Shown piece after piece: positions 43,645 to 51,107 of a stretch of DNA of 64,000 bases. A program made the position numbers and the translations under genes. The stretch is from positions 3,871,502 through 3,935,501 of the forward strand of contig NZ_KI632509.1 in the NCBI RefSeq assembly GCF_000504245.1, written 5' to 3'. The number at the start of each line of letters is the position of its first letter. Position 1 is the stretch's first letter. The notes under the pieces are model-generated. The model was not told where the DNA came from, made no database searches, and saw only the letters and a list, made by a program, of their open reading frames with translations. Origin of the DNA: Haloechinothrix halophila YIM 93223. GTDB lineage: Bacteria > Actinomycetota > Actinomycetes > Mycobacteriales > Pseudonocardiaceae.

Positions 43645-45321
43645 TCACACCGCCGCCCGCGCCTTGCGGTGTGCCCAGTCCGCCACCACGGTGTTGAGGA
43701 TCGGCATCGGCAACGACCCGCCGCCGAGCACGACGTCGTGGAACTCGCGGATGTCGAACGCGGCGCCGAGCGCCTGCTCGGCCTGGCTGCGCATCCGTTG
43801 CAGCTCCAGCCTGCCCACCATGTACGACAGCGCCTGCGCTGGCACAGCGGTGTAGCGGTCCACTTCGGACTCGATCTCCATGGCTGGCATCGGCGTGTGC
43901 TCGGTAAGGAACGCGACCGCGCGCTGCCTGCTCCAGCCATAGGCGTGCAGACCGGTGTCTACCACCAGCCGCGCGGCGCGCATCGACTCCTGGCTGAGCA
44001 GGCCGAGTCGCGCGAGGTCGTCGGAGTACAGCCCCATCTCGTCGGCCAGCCGCTCCGCGTACAACCCCCATCCCTCGGAGTAGGCGTTGATCTCCGCGAT
44101 ACGGCGCAGCAGCGGCAGCTTCTCCAGCCCGAGCGCGGTGGTGATCTGGAAGTGATGCCCGGGGACGGCCTCGTGGAACGCGATCGCCTCGGACAGGTGG
44201 CGGCAGCGCTGGGTCACGTCGAGGGTGTTCGCGAAGTACGTGCCGGGCCGGGAACCGTCCAGCGACGGCGGCGTGTAGTACGCCAGCGACCCACCCTCGG
44301 CCTCGGCCGCGGGCACCGGCGCCACGACGACCCGCTCCGACGGCACCCGGCCGAACCAGCGCGCCGCGGCAGCCTCCGCGCGGGCGATGGCGCGCCGCGC
44401 GGAGCTGAGCAGTTCCTCGCCACTGGACCAGCGCAGCGCTGGGTCGTGCCTGAGCCGGTGGAAGATCTCGGCCTGCGAGCGGGTGCCGAACACACGCGCA
44501 CCGACCGTGGCGTACTCGGCGGTCAGTTTCTCCAGCAGCTCAAGGCCAGTCTGGTGCAGCTCCCCAGGGCTGTGGTCCGTCGTGGTGTGCACGGCTGCGA
44601 GCGCCTGGTACCGCTGCTCGCCGTCCGGTTGCCACCACAACCCCGACTGACCGTCCTCCCGCGCCTTGGGCAGCAGTTCGTAGGCCAGGAAGTCCCGGTA
44701 GTGCCCGTAGGCCGGCCGGACGGCGGTGTCGATCAGCAGGTCCCTGCGGGCCGCGAACCGCGCGTTCTCCCGCTGCGGCCGGATCGCACGCAGCGGGTCG
44801 TCGTGTTGGGCGCGCAGGTAGCGGTCGATGAACTCGACACCGGCCCGCACCAGGAACGCGGGCGGCGCGAGGCCCCTTGCGACGCCGTCTCGCTGCCGCT
44901 CGGACACCGTGGCCAGGTAGCCCGGCAGCGCGTCGAGGCGGGCCAGGAATCCCTCGGCCATCTCGTCGTCGGACAGCGAGATCAGCGGCAGCGCCAACAA
45001 GGGCCACAACGCGGGCGCGGACAGCCCGTCGCTGACCGAGAACTCCTCGAGCCGGACGTCGATCTCAGCGGCCAGCGCGAACGCCTGCTGCACGATCAGC
45101 TCCCGGGTGACTCGATCCGACTCGTCGAGCGTGGTGGGATCGATGTCGGTCGCGGCGCGCGCCAGCGCGAACATGTGGTCGCGGGTGTGCTGGCGGCGGT
45201 GTTCGCGGTAGTCGGTCAGCCGGTGGTGCGGCCCTGGCAGGCCGAGCAGCGACGCCTCGAAGGGATAGGCCTCGAAACGGGCGGCGACCAATTCATCGGC
45301 AAGCTCGGTGATCTCACTCAT
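43645..45321 (-). CDS. DUF885 family metallopeptidase-like protein, copy 2
   Basis: 558 aa. Has the gluzincin motif AIAFHEAVPGHHFQ (HEAVPGHH, about residues 387-394) and the downstream Glu in EINAYSEGWGLYAERLADEMG, supplying the third zinc ligand. Cytoplasmic; no signal peptide. Family members are thought to be dipeptidyl or oligopeptide carboxypeptidases. Its ATG overlaps the stop of copy 1 (ATGA). Tandem copies with the same layout suggest an old duplication with divergence of the substrate pocket. Confidence 0.9.
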   Translation of the reverse strand: MSEITELADELVAARFEAYPFEASLLGLPGPHHRLTDYREHRRQHTRDHMFALARAATDIDPTTLDESDRVTRELIVQQAFALAAEIDVRLEEFSVSDGLSAPALWPLLALPLISLSDDEMAEGFLARLDALPGYLATVSERQRDGVARGLAPPAFLVRAGVEFIDRYLRAQHDDPLRAIRPQRENARFAARRDLLIDTAVRPAYGHYRDFLAYELLPKAREDGQSGLWWQPDGEQRYQALAAVHTTTDHSPGELHQTGLELLEKLTAEYATVGARVFGTRSQAEIFHRLRHDPALRWSSGEELLSSARRAIARAEAAAARWFGRVPSERVVVAPVPAAEAEGGSLAYYTPPSLDGSRPGTYFANTLDVTQRCRHLSEAIAFHEAVPGHHFQITTALGLEKLPLLRRIAEINAYSEGWGLYAERLADEMGLYSDDLARLGLLSQESMRAARLVVDTGLHAYGWSRQRAVAFLTEHTPMPAMEIESEVDRYTAVPAQALSYMVGRLELQRMRSQAEQALGAAFDIREFHDVVLGGGSLPMPILNTVVADWAHRKARAAV

Positions 45322-47030
45322 GCGCCGCGGTGTGCCTCACCGTCCGCCCACTCGGCGATCAGTTTCTCAAGCACCGCGAGCGGCACCGCCCCGCTGCCAA
45401 GCACGACGTCGTGGAATCCCTTGACGTCGAAGGCGTTCCCGAGGCGCCGCTCGGCATCGGCCCGCAGCCGCTGGATCTCCAGCCTGCCGACCATGTACGA
45501 CAGCGCCTGGCCAGGATACGCGATGTAGCGGTCCACTTCGGACTCGATCTCGACCAGCGGCATGGGCGTGTTCTCCCGCAGGTAGTCGATCGCCTGCTGG
45601 CGGCTCCAGCCCTTGGCGTGCAGACCGGTGTCGACGACGAGCCTGCCCGCGCGCATCGAGTCCATACTGAGCATGCCAAGCAACGCCACGTCGCCGGAGT
45701 AGAGCCCCATCTCGTCGGCGAGCCGCTCGGTGTAGAGCCCCCACCCTTCGGTGTAAGCGGTGAAGTGACTGATCCTGCGCAGCAGCGGCACCTCGGTCAG
45801 GCCCTGCGCGAGGCTGATCTGGAAGTGGTGCCCTGGGATGGCCTCGTGGAAGGCGATGACCTCAGCGGTGTGCCGGAATCGCTCGGTCGCCTCGTAGGTG
45901 TTGGCGAAGTAGGTGCCGGGTCGGGAACCGTCGGTCGACGGCATCAAGTAATAGGCGGCGGGCGCGCCCGGTGCGGCGGCTTCCGGCACCGGCTCGACGG
46001 TCCACGGCTGCTCCGGGATGGTGCCGAACCAGCGGGGCGCCTCTTCGGCGGCGCGCTCGATCGTGGTGCGGGCGGTGTCCAGCAACTCGTCCGCGCTGGA
46101 CCAGCGCAGCTCGGAGTCGGTGCGCAGCCGCTCGAAGATCTCCTGCTGCGAGCGGGTGCCGAACACCCGCTCACCGATCTCCGCGTACTCCTCGGCGAGT
46201 TCGGCGATGAGGTCGAGCCCAGTCTGGTGGAGCTCGTCCGGGCCGCGGTCGGTGGTGGTGTGCACCCGCGCGAGCGTCGCGTAGCTCGCGTCGCCGTCCG
46301 GCAGCCAGCACAGGCCCGGCTTGTCCGAGGGACGGCTGTGCGGCGCGATGTCGCTCGCCAGTCCGTCACGGTAGGCGGCGAAGGCGGGGCGCACCTCCTC
46401 GCGCAGGATCCGCTCCCGGTCGCTGTCGAACCGCTCGGCCAGGTCCTCGGGGGCCTGCGGGCGCAGCAGCGGGTCGGACTCCGGTGCGGCGAGGTGCCGA
46501 TCGATGTGCTCGATCGCGGCGGTGACCAGGTGGGCGACACCGACCCTGCCGGAGGCGACACCCGCCCGATGCCGCTCAAGCGCGGCGTCGAGATACGCCG
46601 GGATGGCGCGCAGCCGCCCCAGGTAGGACTCCGCCGATGCGGCATCGGAGATCGCGAGCATCGGCAGCGAGGTCAGCAACCCCGACGCTGGCGCGACGAA
46701 CAGGTCGGTGATGGTGAACTCGGCCAGCTTCAGCGCGGCCTCGTCCAGGTGGCTGGTGGCCAGCGCGATGACGACGTCGCGGGTGATGGCGTCCTGGGTG
46801 CTCAGCCCGTGCGGGTCGATCGCCTTCGCCCGCGCGAGGACGTCCTCGGTGGCGGCGGCTGTGCGCCGCTCGTCGGCCTCGCTGATGTCGCCGAGGCCGC
46901 CACGGGTGCTGTCGACGCCGAGCAGGGCAGGCAACAGCGGGTTCGCCGCGAACTGCACCTCGAGAAGTTGATCAGCAACCGCCGCGACGTCTGGTCGCGC
47001 TCCGTCCGTGTCCGTGCTCGTATCGTGCAT
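45318..47030 (-). CDS. DUF885 family metallopeptidase-like protein, copy 1
   Basis: 570 aa. Same architecture as the next gene: HEAIPGHHFQ zinc motif and HFTAYTEGWGLYTERLADEMG. Conserved tail segments (EIESEVDRYIAYPGQALSYMVGRLEIQRL, in pieces) are shared with the partner. Starts at ATG 47030; an ATG seven codons upstream (47051) is possible. Upstream is the divergent HTH/Pro-rich gene, about 58 bp away. Confidence 0.9.
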   Translation of the reverse strand: MHDTSTDTDGARPDVAAVADQLLEVQFAANPLLPALLGVDSTRGGLGDISEADERRTAAATEDVLARAKAIDPHGLSTQDAITRDVVIALATSHLDEAALKLAEFTITDLFVAPASGLLTSLPMLAISDAASAESYLGRLRAIPAYLDAALERHRAGVASGRVGVAHLVTAAIEHIDRHLAAPESDPLLRPQAPEDLAERFDSDRERILREEVRPAFAAYRDGLASDIAPHSRPSDKPGLCWLPDGDASYATLARVHTTTDRGPDELHQTGLDLIAELAEEYAEIGERVFGTRSQQEIFERLRTDSELRWSSADELLDTARTTIERAAEEAPRWFGTIPEQPWTVEPVPEAAAPGAPAAYYLMPSTDGSRPGTYFANTYEATERFRHTAEVIAFHEAIPGHHFQISLAQGLTEVPLLRRISHFTAYTEGWGLYTERLADEMGLYSGDVALLGMLSMDSMRAGRLVVDTGLHAKGWSRQQAIDYLRENTPMPLVEIESEVDRYIAYPGQALSYMVGRLEIQRLRADAERRLGNAFDVKGFHDVVLGSGAVPLAVLEKLIAEWADGEAHRGA

Positions 47031-47088
47031 GGCGGTCAGCCTATCCAACATCGCGTCGGTTCCACGCGGTAGCGTTTGGCGTGTGGCC

Positions 47089-48312
47089 GTGACCGATCCG
47101 AACGACGCTCGATTACTCGCCGCTCTCGCCGAGCACGGCAAGGCACCGGTACATGAACTCGCCGCACGGCTGGGCATGGACCCCCGCGATGTCGCGTACC
47201 GGCTGGTCACCCTCTCCGGCAGCGGGCTGCCGCTGCTGGTCGGGGTGGAATGCGACGTGCGGGGCCTGCGGGCCGCACTCGCGGGCTCGCCGTACGGGCA
47301 GGGCTCGGGTATGCAGCCAGGGCCGCCATCGGAGCCGCAACCTGGTGGCCAGCCTTCGGGAGCGCAGCCGGGCGTGTCGCCTGGCCCGCCGTCGGGCGCG
47401 CAGCCGGTGCGGGGCGTGCCGAGTGGGCCGTATCCGCACCCCGGCCAGGTGCCGCACCAGGCCCAAGGGTGGTACCCGCAGGGCCCCGCGACGTCAGGGC
47501 CACACGCCACGTCGCCATCCGGGGCGTCGTCAGGCGCGTACGCCGCCCCAGCGGCCGGGACACCATCTGGTCCGTACGCTTCGCCCTCGTCGGGCGCGTA
47601 TCCCGCTCCGCCTGCCGGGGCGCATCCCGCCTACGGCGCGCCGTCCGCGCCGTACTCCCCACCTGCCGCACCGTCAGGCCCGTACCCCGTGCAGGGTGCC
47701 GCGTCGGGGCCGTATGCCATGCAAGGCGCGTCCGCGACGCCGTCTCCGTCCACGTCCGGCCCGCACGCTTCGGCGCCGCACTCCCCCGCGACGGCCGATC
47801 CGGTGATGAGCACCTGGGGTCCGCCGCAGACGGCGTCCTGGGCGCGGGGCGACCAGCCACCCGCCGCGCCAGCCACGACCTCCGCTGTGCGGCACACCGG
47901 CCGGATCGGCGAGGCGCTGGAAAGCCAGGGGCTCGAAGGCGAGCGCCTTCGCCTGCAACTGCTCGAGGTGCAGGATCCCGCCGATTATCTGTTCGGCGCG
48001 GCGGGATACCAGCTTGACGAGGGTGAACGCGCCGTCGTCGTCCACACCGAGATCACCAACATCGGGCAGATCCCGTTCGCCTCACTGCCGGACAACTATC
48101 TCGAACTGCTCACCGACGACGGCGCGCCCATCGGCAAGGCAGCGGTGTCGTTGACCTCAAGGCCGCCGCATCGGATCGGCGTCCAGCCCGGCGAGACCCT
48201 CGGCGGGCACACGGTGTATGTGCTGCCGGAAACCACCACGGTGCGGGCGGTGCGGTGGAGTCCCCGCCCTGAACCGGACGAGCGCACCGTGACGTGGGTG
48301 CTCGACAACTGA
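47089..48312 (+). CDS. AsnC-like HTH domain, Pro/Gly/Ala/Ser-rich linker, DUF4352-like C-terminal domain
   Basis: 407 aa. Residues 1-55 match an AsnC-type winged HTH (NDARLLAALAEHGKAPVHELAARLGM). Residues about 70-275 are a low-complexity region with SGPYP, SGAY and GAQP repeats. The C-terminal part (about 280-407) has an immunoglobulin-like pattern (VVHTEITNIGQIPFASLPDNYLELLTDDG) seen in DUF4352 proteins. The DNA-binding and extracellular-type domains in one chain are odd; no membrane segment is visible. GTG 47083 is an alternative start. Regulatory role is inferred from the HTH only. Confidence 0.7.
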   Translation: MTDPNDARLLAALAEHGKAPVHELAARLGMDPRDVAYRLVTLSGSGLPLLVGVECDVRGLRAALAGSPYGQGSGMQPGPPSEPQPGGQPSGAQPGVSPGPPSGAQPVRGVPSGPYPHPGQVPHQAQGWYPQGPATSGPHATSPSGASSGAYAAPAAGTPSGPYASPSSGAYPAPPAGAHPAYGAPSAPYSPPAAPSGPYPVQGAASGPYAMQGASATPSPSTSGPHASAPHSPATADPVMSTWGPPQTASWARGDQPPAAPATTSAVRHTGRIGEALESQGLEGERLRLQLLEVQDPADYLFGAAGYQLDEGERAVVVHTEITNIGQIPFASLPDNYLELLTDDGAPIGKAAVSLTSRPPHRIGVQPGETLGGHTVYVLPETTTVRAVRWSPRPEPDERTVTWVLDN

Positions 48313-48323
48313 CGCCGAGTTGG

Positions 48324-49118
48324 TTAGCGGCTCGCTCGCGCCTGCGTCCTCTTGCGCCGGAGCCAGAAGAGCGCCGGGACCAACCACAGTAATCCGGCGA
48401 GGGTGAGCAGCAGGCCCCCGCCCGTAGCCGCGAACGGCGTCACATTCACCAGACCGGCGCGGTCCGTGCGGTTCGGGAGTCCGGCGTCGGTGAAGGCCGT
48501 CGTCGAATGGACCTCCCGGTAGTCCGCACCCGCCGCCACGACGACACCCTCGATATCGGACTGCGGAATGCCACCCCGATCAGGCTCGTCCAGGCGCAGA
48601 CGTGAGTCAGAGGAGTTCGTTCGGTTGTCACCCATGACGAACACCGTGCCGTCAGGAACTGTGGCCGTGAACTCCCGCTGGGGGCGGTTCGCGACATAAG
48701 GTTCTCGCACAGACTTACCGTTGACCTGCACGTTTCCGTCCTCATCGCAGCATGTGACCGTGTCGCCTCCCACGCCGATGATCCGTTTGATCCAGAGGAC
48801 GTCCGCGCGGTTTCCCTGGCTCCAGGCCGCGCGGAACACCGCGATGTCTCCGCGCTCAACCTCCACGCCCTTGCGAACCAGCACCCGTTCCTCAGCCCCA
48901 ATGGTTGGGCTCATTGCTCCGGAAGGAACTATGTAGCGGGCATAGTCGCTGAGCATGACGACGAGGCCACCCACAGCCATCACCAGCCCGATCACGATCA
49001 CCACCGCCGGGGGCACCCACACCCGACGCCGACGGGCCTTGTCCCGCCGCACTAATCGCGGATCGTCACCCCAGCCCTCCTCGCCTGCCGCAGAACCTCT
49101 CACGGTTGGTTCAGTCAT
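48324..49118 (-). CDS. Signal peptidase I-like protein with Ala at the nucleophile position
   Basis: 264 aa, two membrane segments (about residues 35-57 and 232-252). S26-family boxes: VPSGAMSPTI (64-73), where E. coli LepB has SGSM with its catalytic Ser; WIKRIIGVGGD (109-118) with the general-base Lys111; and GDNRTNSSDSR (163-173). Residue 68 is Ala (codon GCA), so either Ser66 or Ser70 substitutes, or the enzyme is altered. ATG 49118 overlaps the end of the upstream putative immunity gene by 8 bp, tying it to the toxin island. Converges on the HTH/Pro-rich gene. Confidence 0.85.
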   Translation of the reverse strand: MTEPTVRGSAAGEEGWGDDPRLVRRDKARRRRVWVPPAVVIVIGLVMAVGGLVVMLSDYARYIVPSGAMSPTIGAEERVLVRKGVEVERGDIAVFRAAWSQGNRADVLWIKRIIGVGGDTVTCCDEDGNVQVNGKSVREPYVANRPQREFTATVPDGTVFVMGDNRTNSSDSRLRLDEPDRGGIPQSDIEGVVVAAGADYREVHSTTAFTDAGLPNRTDRAGLVNVTPFAATGGGLLLTLAGLLWLVPALFWLRRKRTQARASR

Positions 49119-49479
49119 AGAACGCACACCACACATTCATGCCATCAGGAACCGTCACAGACCCCGCTCCGGAACCCATCTCGTCCGGCGTCACCCAATC
49201 GTCCGGGGCGAGGCGTTCGGGAAACCACCCCGCCACCTCAACTACCGAAGCCGAGGTAACAACCCATATCGTGTCAGTGCGACGCTCCGCATCCTCGGCA
49301 TCAGCATTCTCGACATAAAGCCGCACGTCCGCGACATCTGGCCTCGCCCGGATCGAACGCAACAGCCGATAAAACTCCTGCGGCTCGGGAGGATCCGGCA
49401 AGTTATACCCAATTGACTCTGGGTCATCATTACCTTCAAAGAAGGCTTCCAGACTCACCAACCACTCGGACAAAGACAT
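49111..49479 (-). CDS. Putative immunity protein B (small acidic protein)
   Basis: 122 aa, no signal peptide. Begins MSLSEWLVSLEAFFEGNDDP; strongly acidic overall, as many Rhs-immunity proteins. I recognise no named family. The first 46 residues are nearly identical to those of the chimeric ORF at 50103-50480. Starts 15 bp after the stop of immunity gene A2 and its stop overlaps the signal peptidase start. Immunity role is inferred from position after a toxin tip; codon use has more A/T third positions than the flanking genes, a sign of acquired DNA. Confidence 0.65.
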   Translation of the reverse strand: MSLSEWLVSLEAFFEGNDDPESIGYNLPDPPEPQEFYRLLRSIRARPDVADVRLYVENADAEDAERRTDTIWVVTSASVVEVAGWFPERLAPDDWVTPDEMGSGAGSVTVPDGMNVWCAFYD

Positions 49480-49695
49480 ACCATCACGCCCAACCTACCC
49501 CTCACTTGCCACCAGGATCGCGCCCTCAATCGGCGCATCGGCCGACTCCAACATCGGCACACCCAACGCCCTCAAATACCGTTCCAACATCTCAGGAGTA
49601 AAGCGATCACGAATACGCCGCTTCGAATAATTCTCCACCTCCTCAAAATCAAACGGCTCCCCCTCGGTACCGAATGACCAACGCCCGCGATCACA
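49341..49695. repeat. 0.35-kb direct repeat, copy 1 (partner 50342-50696)
   Basis: About 355 bp covering the start of immunity gene B and the end of gene A2 matches 50342-50696 closely at a constant offset of 1,001 bp. Most of the first 250 bp is identical. Similarity falls sharply at both ends, at 49341 with a junction that is exactly where the chimeric ORF changes partner. Confidence 0.85.
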
Positions 49696-50106
49696 CGCGG
49701 CGCGAATCAGTCGCCGACTGTGAAGTGGGCCTGGACAAGCTGGATCGTAAACCTCAAACATTACTGACGGGTGCTCGAAGCCGTAAGATGAAACAGCCTT
49801 GATAGCACGAGACGACAACACATCCGGCGCCTTCCACGGAAGTGGACCGAGATCAGTTCCTGCGGATGCGTTGTTTAACAGTGCCGTCCATTGTCCGAGT
49901 GGAATCAAAAGATCGCGCCGATCACCAGTCTCCGGAATACGGGATGAGAGAACGTCCGCGAGAAGATTACACAACTTCTCTCGCGGCTTAACCGTAGTCG
50001 ATCGACGTTCAATTTCTTTGATCCAGTTTGCGAGCTGAACAGAGTGGGTCTCGAAGTATCCGACCGTGTGGGTCGTTCGGCCCGCAGCATCTGATGGGAG
50101 GATCAT
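49495..50106 (-). CDS. Putative immunity protein A2
   Basis: 203 aa soluble protein, no recognised family. The C-terminal third (RWSFGTEGEPFDFEEVENYS through the end) is nearly identical to that of A1 (50496-51107), while the first 140 residues have diverged strongly. ATG 50106 overlaps the stop of the chimeric toxin-tip ORF (ATGA), as A1 overlaps the main toxin. The layout (toxin tip, then A, then B) repeated twice is the main argument for an immunity role. AT-richer than the chromosome average here. Confidence 0.65.
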   Translation of the reverse strand: MILPSDAAGRTTHTVGYFETHSVQLANWIKEIERRSTTVKPREKLCNLLADVLSSRIPETGDRRDLLIPLGQWTALLNNASAGTDLGPLPWKAPDVLSSRAIKAVSSYGFEHPSVMFEVYDPACPGPLHSRRLIRAACDRGRWSFGTEGEPFDFEEVENYSKRRIRDRFTPEMLERYLRALGVPMLESADAPIEGAILVASEG

Positions 50107-50480
50107 GGTATCTCCACAACCGTGACGGAGGCTTTTGGATCGTTCGCCAGGATACGGCGTACGTGCGACAACCCGCGCGGAGCTCCCGGACCCTCATACT
50201 CACTGTAGTACCGTCGGTCACCGAGGGTGTACCGACGATCAGGTCGGTTGAGACCGACCCGTTGCCCTGAAGCATCGAATTGCTGTTGGTTACTACGGAT
50301 GTCTGTTACATCATTTGGTAGATTGGCGATGTCGAAATCCTGCCTCGCCCGGATCGAACGCAACAGCCGATAAAACTCCTGCGGCTCGGGAGGCTCCGGC
50401 AAATTGTACCCGATTGACTCTGGGTCATCGTTACCTTCAAAGAAGGCTTCCAGACTCACCAACCACCCGGGAAACGACAT
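50103..50480 (-). CDS. Chimera: immunity-B N-terminus fused to an orphan toxin tip
   Basis: 125 aa. Residues 1-46 match immunity protein B; residues 55-125 match the last about 70 residues of the Rhs toxin (NQQQ at 64-67, NRPD at 78-81, YSEYEGPGAPRGLSHVRRIL around 92-111, LANDP at 111-115). The junction falls at about residue 47, at position 50341, the end of the 0.35-kb repeat. The start codon and spacing are those of gene B. Whether it is expressed as a small nuclease-like protein, or is a stored tip for recombination, is unknown. The tip is about 70% identical in DNA to the toxin's own. Confidence 0.7.
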   Translation of the reverse strand: MSFPGWLVSLEAFFEGNDDPESIGYNLPEPPEPQEFYRLLRSIRARQDFDIANLPNDVTDIRSNQQQFDASGQRVGLNRPDRRYTLGDRRYYSEYEGPGAPRGLSHVRRILANDPKASVTVVEIP

Positions 50481-50696
50481 ACCATCACACCCAACCTACC
50501 CCTCACTTGCCACCAGGATCGCGCCCTCAATCGGGTCATCCGCCGACTCCAACATCGGCACACCCAACGCGATCAGATACCGCTCCAACATCTCAGGAGT
50601 AAACCGATCCCTGATACGCCGCTTCGAATAATTCTCCGTCTCCTCAAAATCAAACGGCTCCCCCTCCGTATCAAACGACCAACGCCCCCGATCACT
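50342..50696. repeat. 0.35-kb direct repeat, copy 2 (partner 49341-49695)
   Basis: Second copy of the repeat, covering the start of the chimeric ORF and the end of immunity gene A1. Same orientation as copy 1 and same 1,001-bp offset throughout. Recombination between the copies would delete one whole A-B-tip module. Confidence 0.85.
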
Positions 50697-51107
50697 CATC
50701 GCATAGATCAGCCGACGCCTATTCAGCGGCGCACCTATCCCTGGTTCGTAAACTTCAAGCATCGTGGCCGGATGTTCGCTAAGTCTTGATGAAACTGCAC
50801 GTATACCACGATATCCGTGATATTCAGCGGCCACGCCAGGTAACCCTCCAACGTCGGTACCGGCAACGCTGTTATTGATAAGAGCAGACCACGAACCCAA
50901 CGGAATCAATAAATCACGCCGCGCGAAGTCTCGCATATCGGCAGCACTTGGGACCTCGCGTATTAGGTCAACAAGAGTTGCAGACGGCAGGAGATGCCAA
51001 GATCGGTTACCGATACTGGCAATCCATTGCGAGGCGTTCCGGGCCTCGGTTTCGAAGAATCCGACCTCCCGTGTTGCTGGTCCTGCGATGTCTGAAGGGA
51101 GCAGCAT
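50496..51107 (-). CDS. Putative immunity protein A1 (cognate to the Rhs toxin tip)
   Basis: 203 aa. Starts at ATG 51107, overlapping the toxin stop by one base (TAATG), the usual tight linkage of toxin and immunity gene. No named family recognised. Contains DRGRWSFDTEGEPFDFEE and a helical tail RDRFTPEMLERYLIALGVP. Divergent N-terminal half relative to A2 suggests each is tuned to a different tip. 15 bp separate it from the chimeric ORF, the same gap as between A2 and B. Confidence 0.68.
   Translation of the reverse strand: MLLPSDIAGPATREVGFFETEARNASQWIASIGNRSWHLLPSATLVDLIREVPSAADMRDFARRDLLIPLGSWSALINNSVAGTDVGGLPGVAAEYHGYRGIRAVSSRLSEHPATMLEVYEPGIGAPLNRRRLIYAMSDRGRWSFDTEGEPFDFEETENYSKRRIRDRFTPEMLERYLIALGVPMLESADDPIEGAILVASEG

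Noticed and set aside
50496-51107. Immunity A as a SUKH or similar known immunity family
   Set aside because: No matching signature that I could recognise; left unnamed rather than forced into a family.
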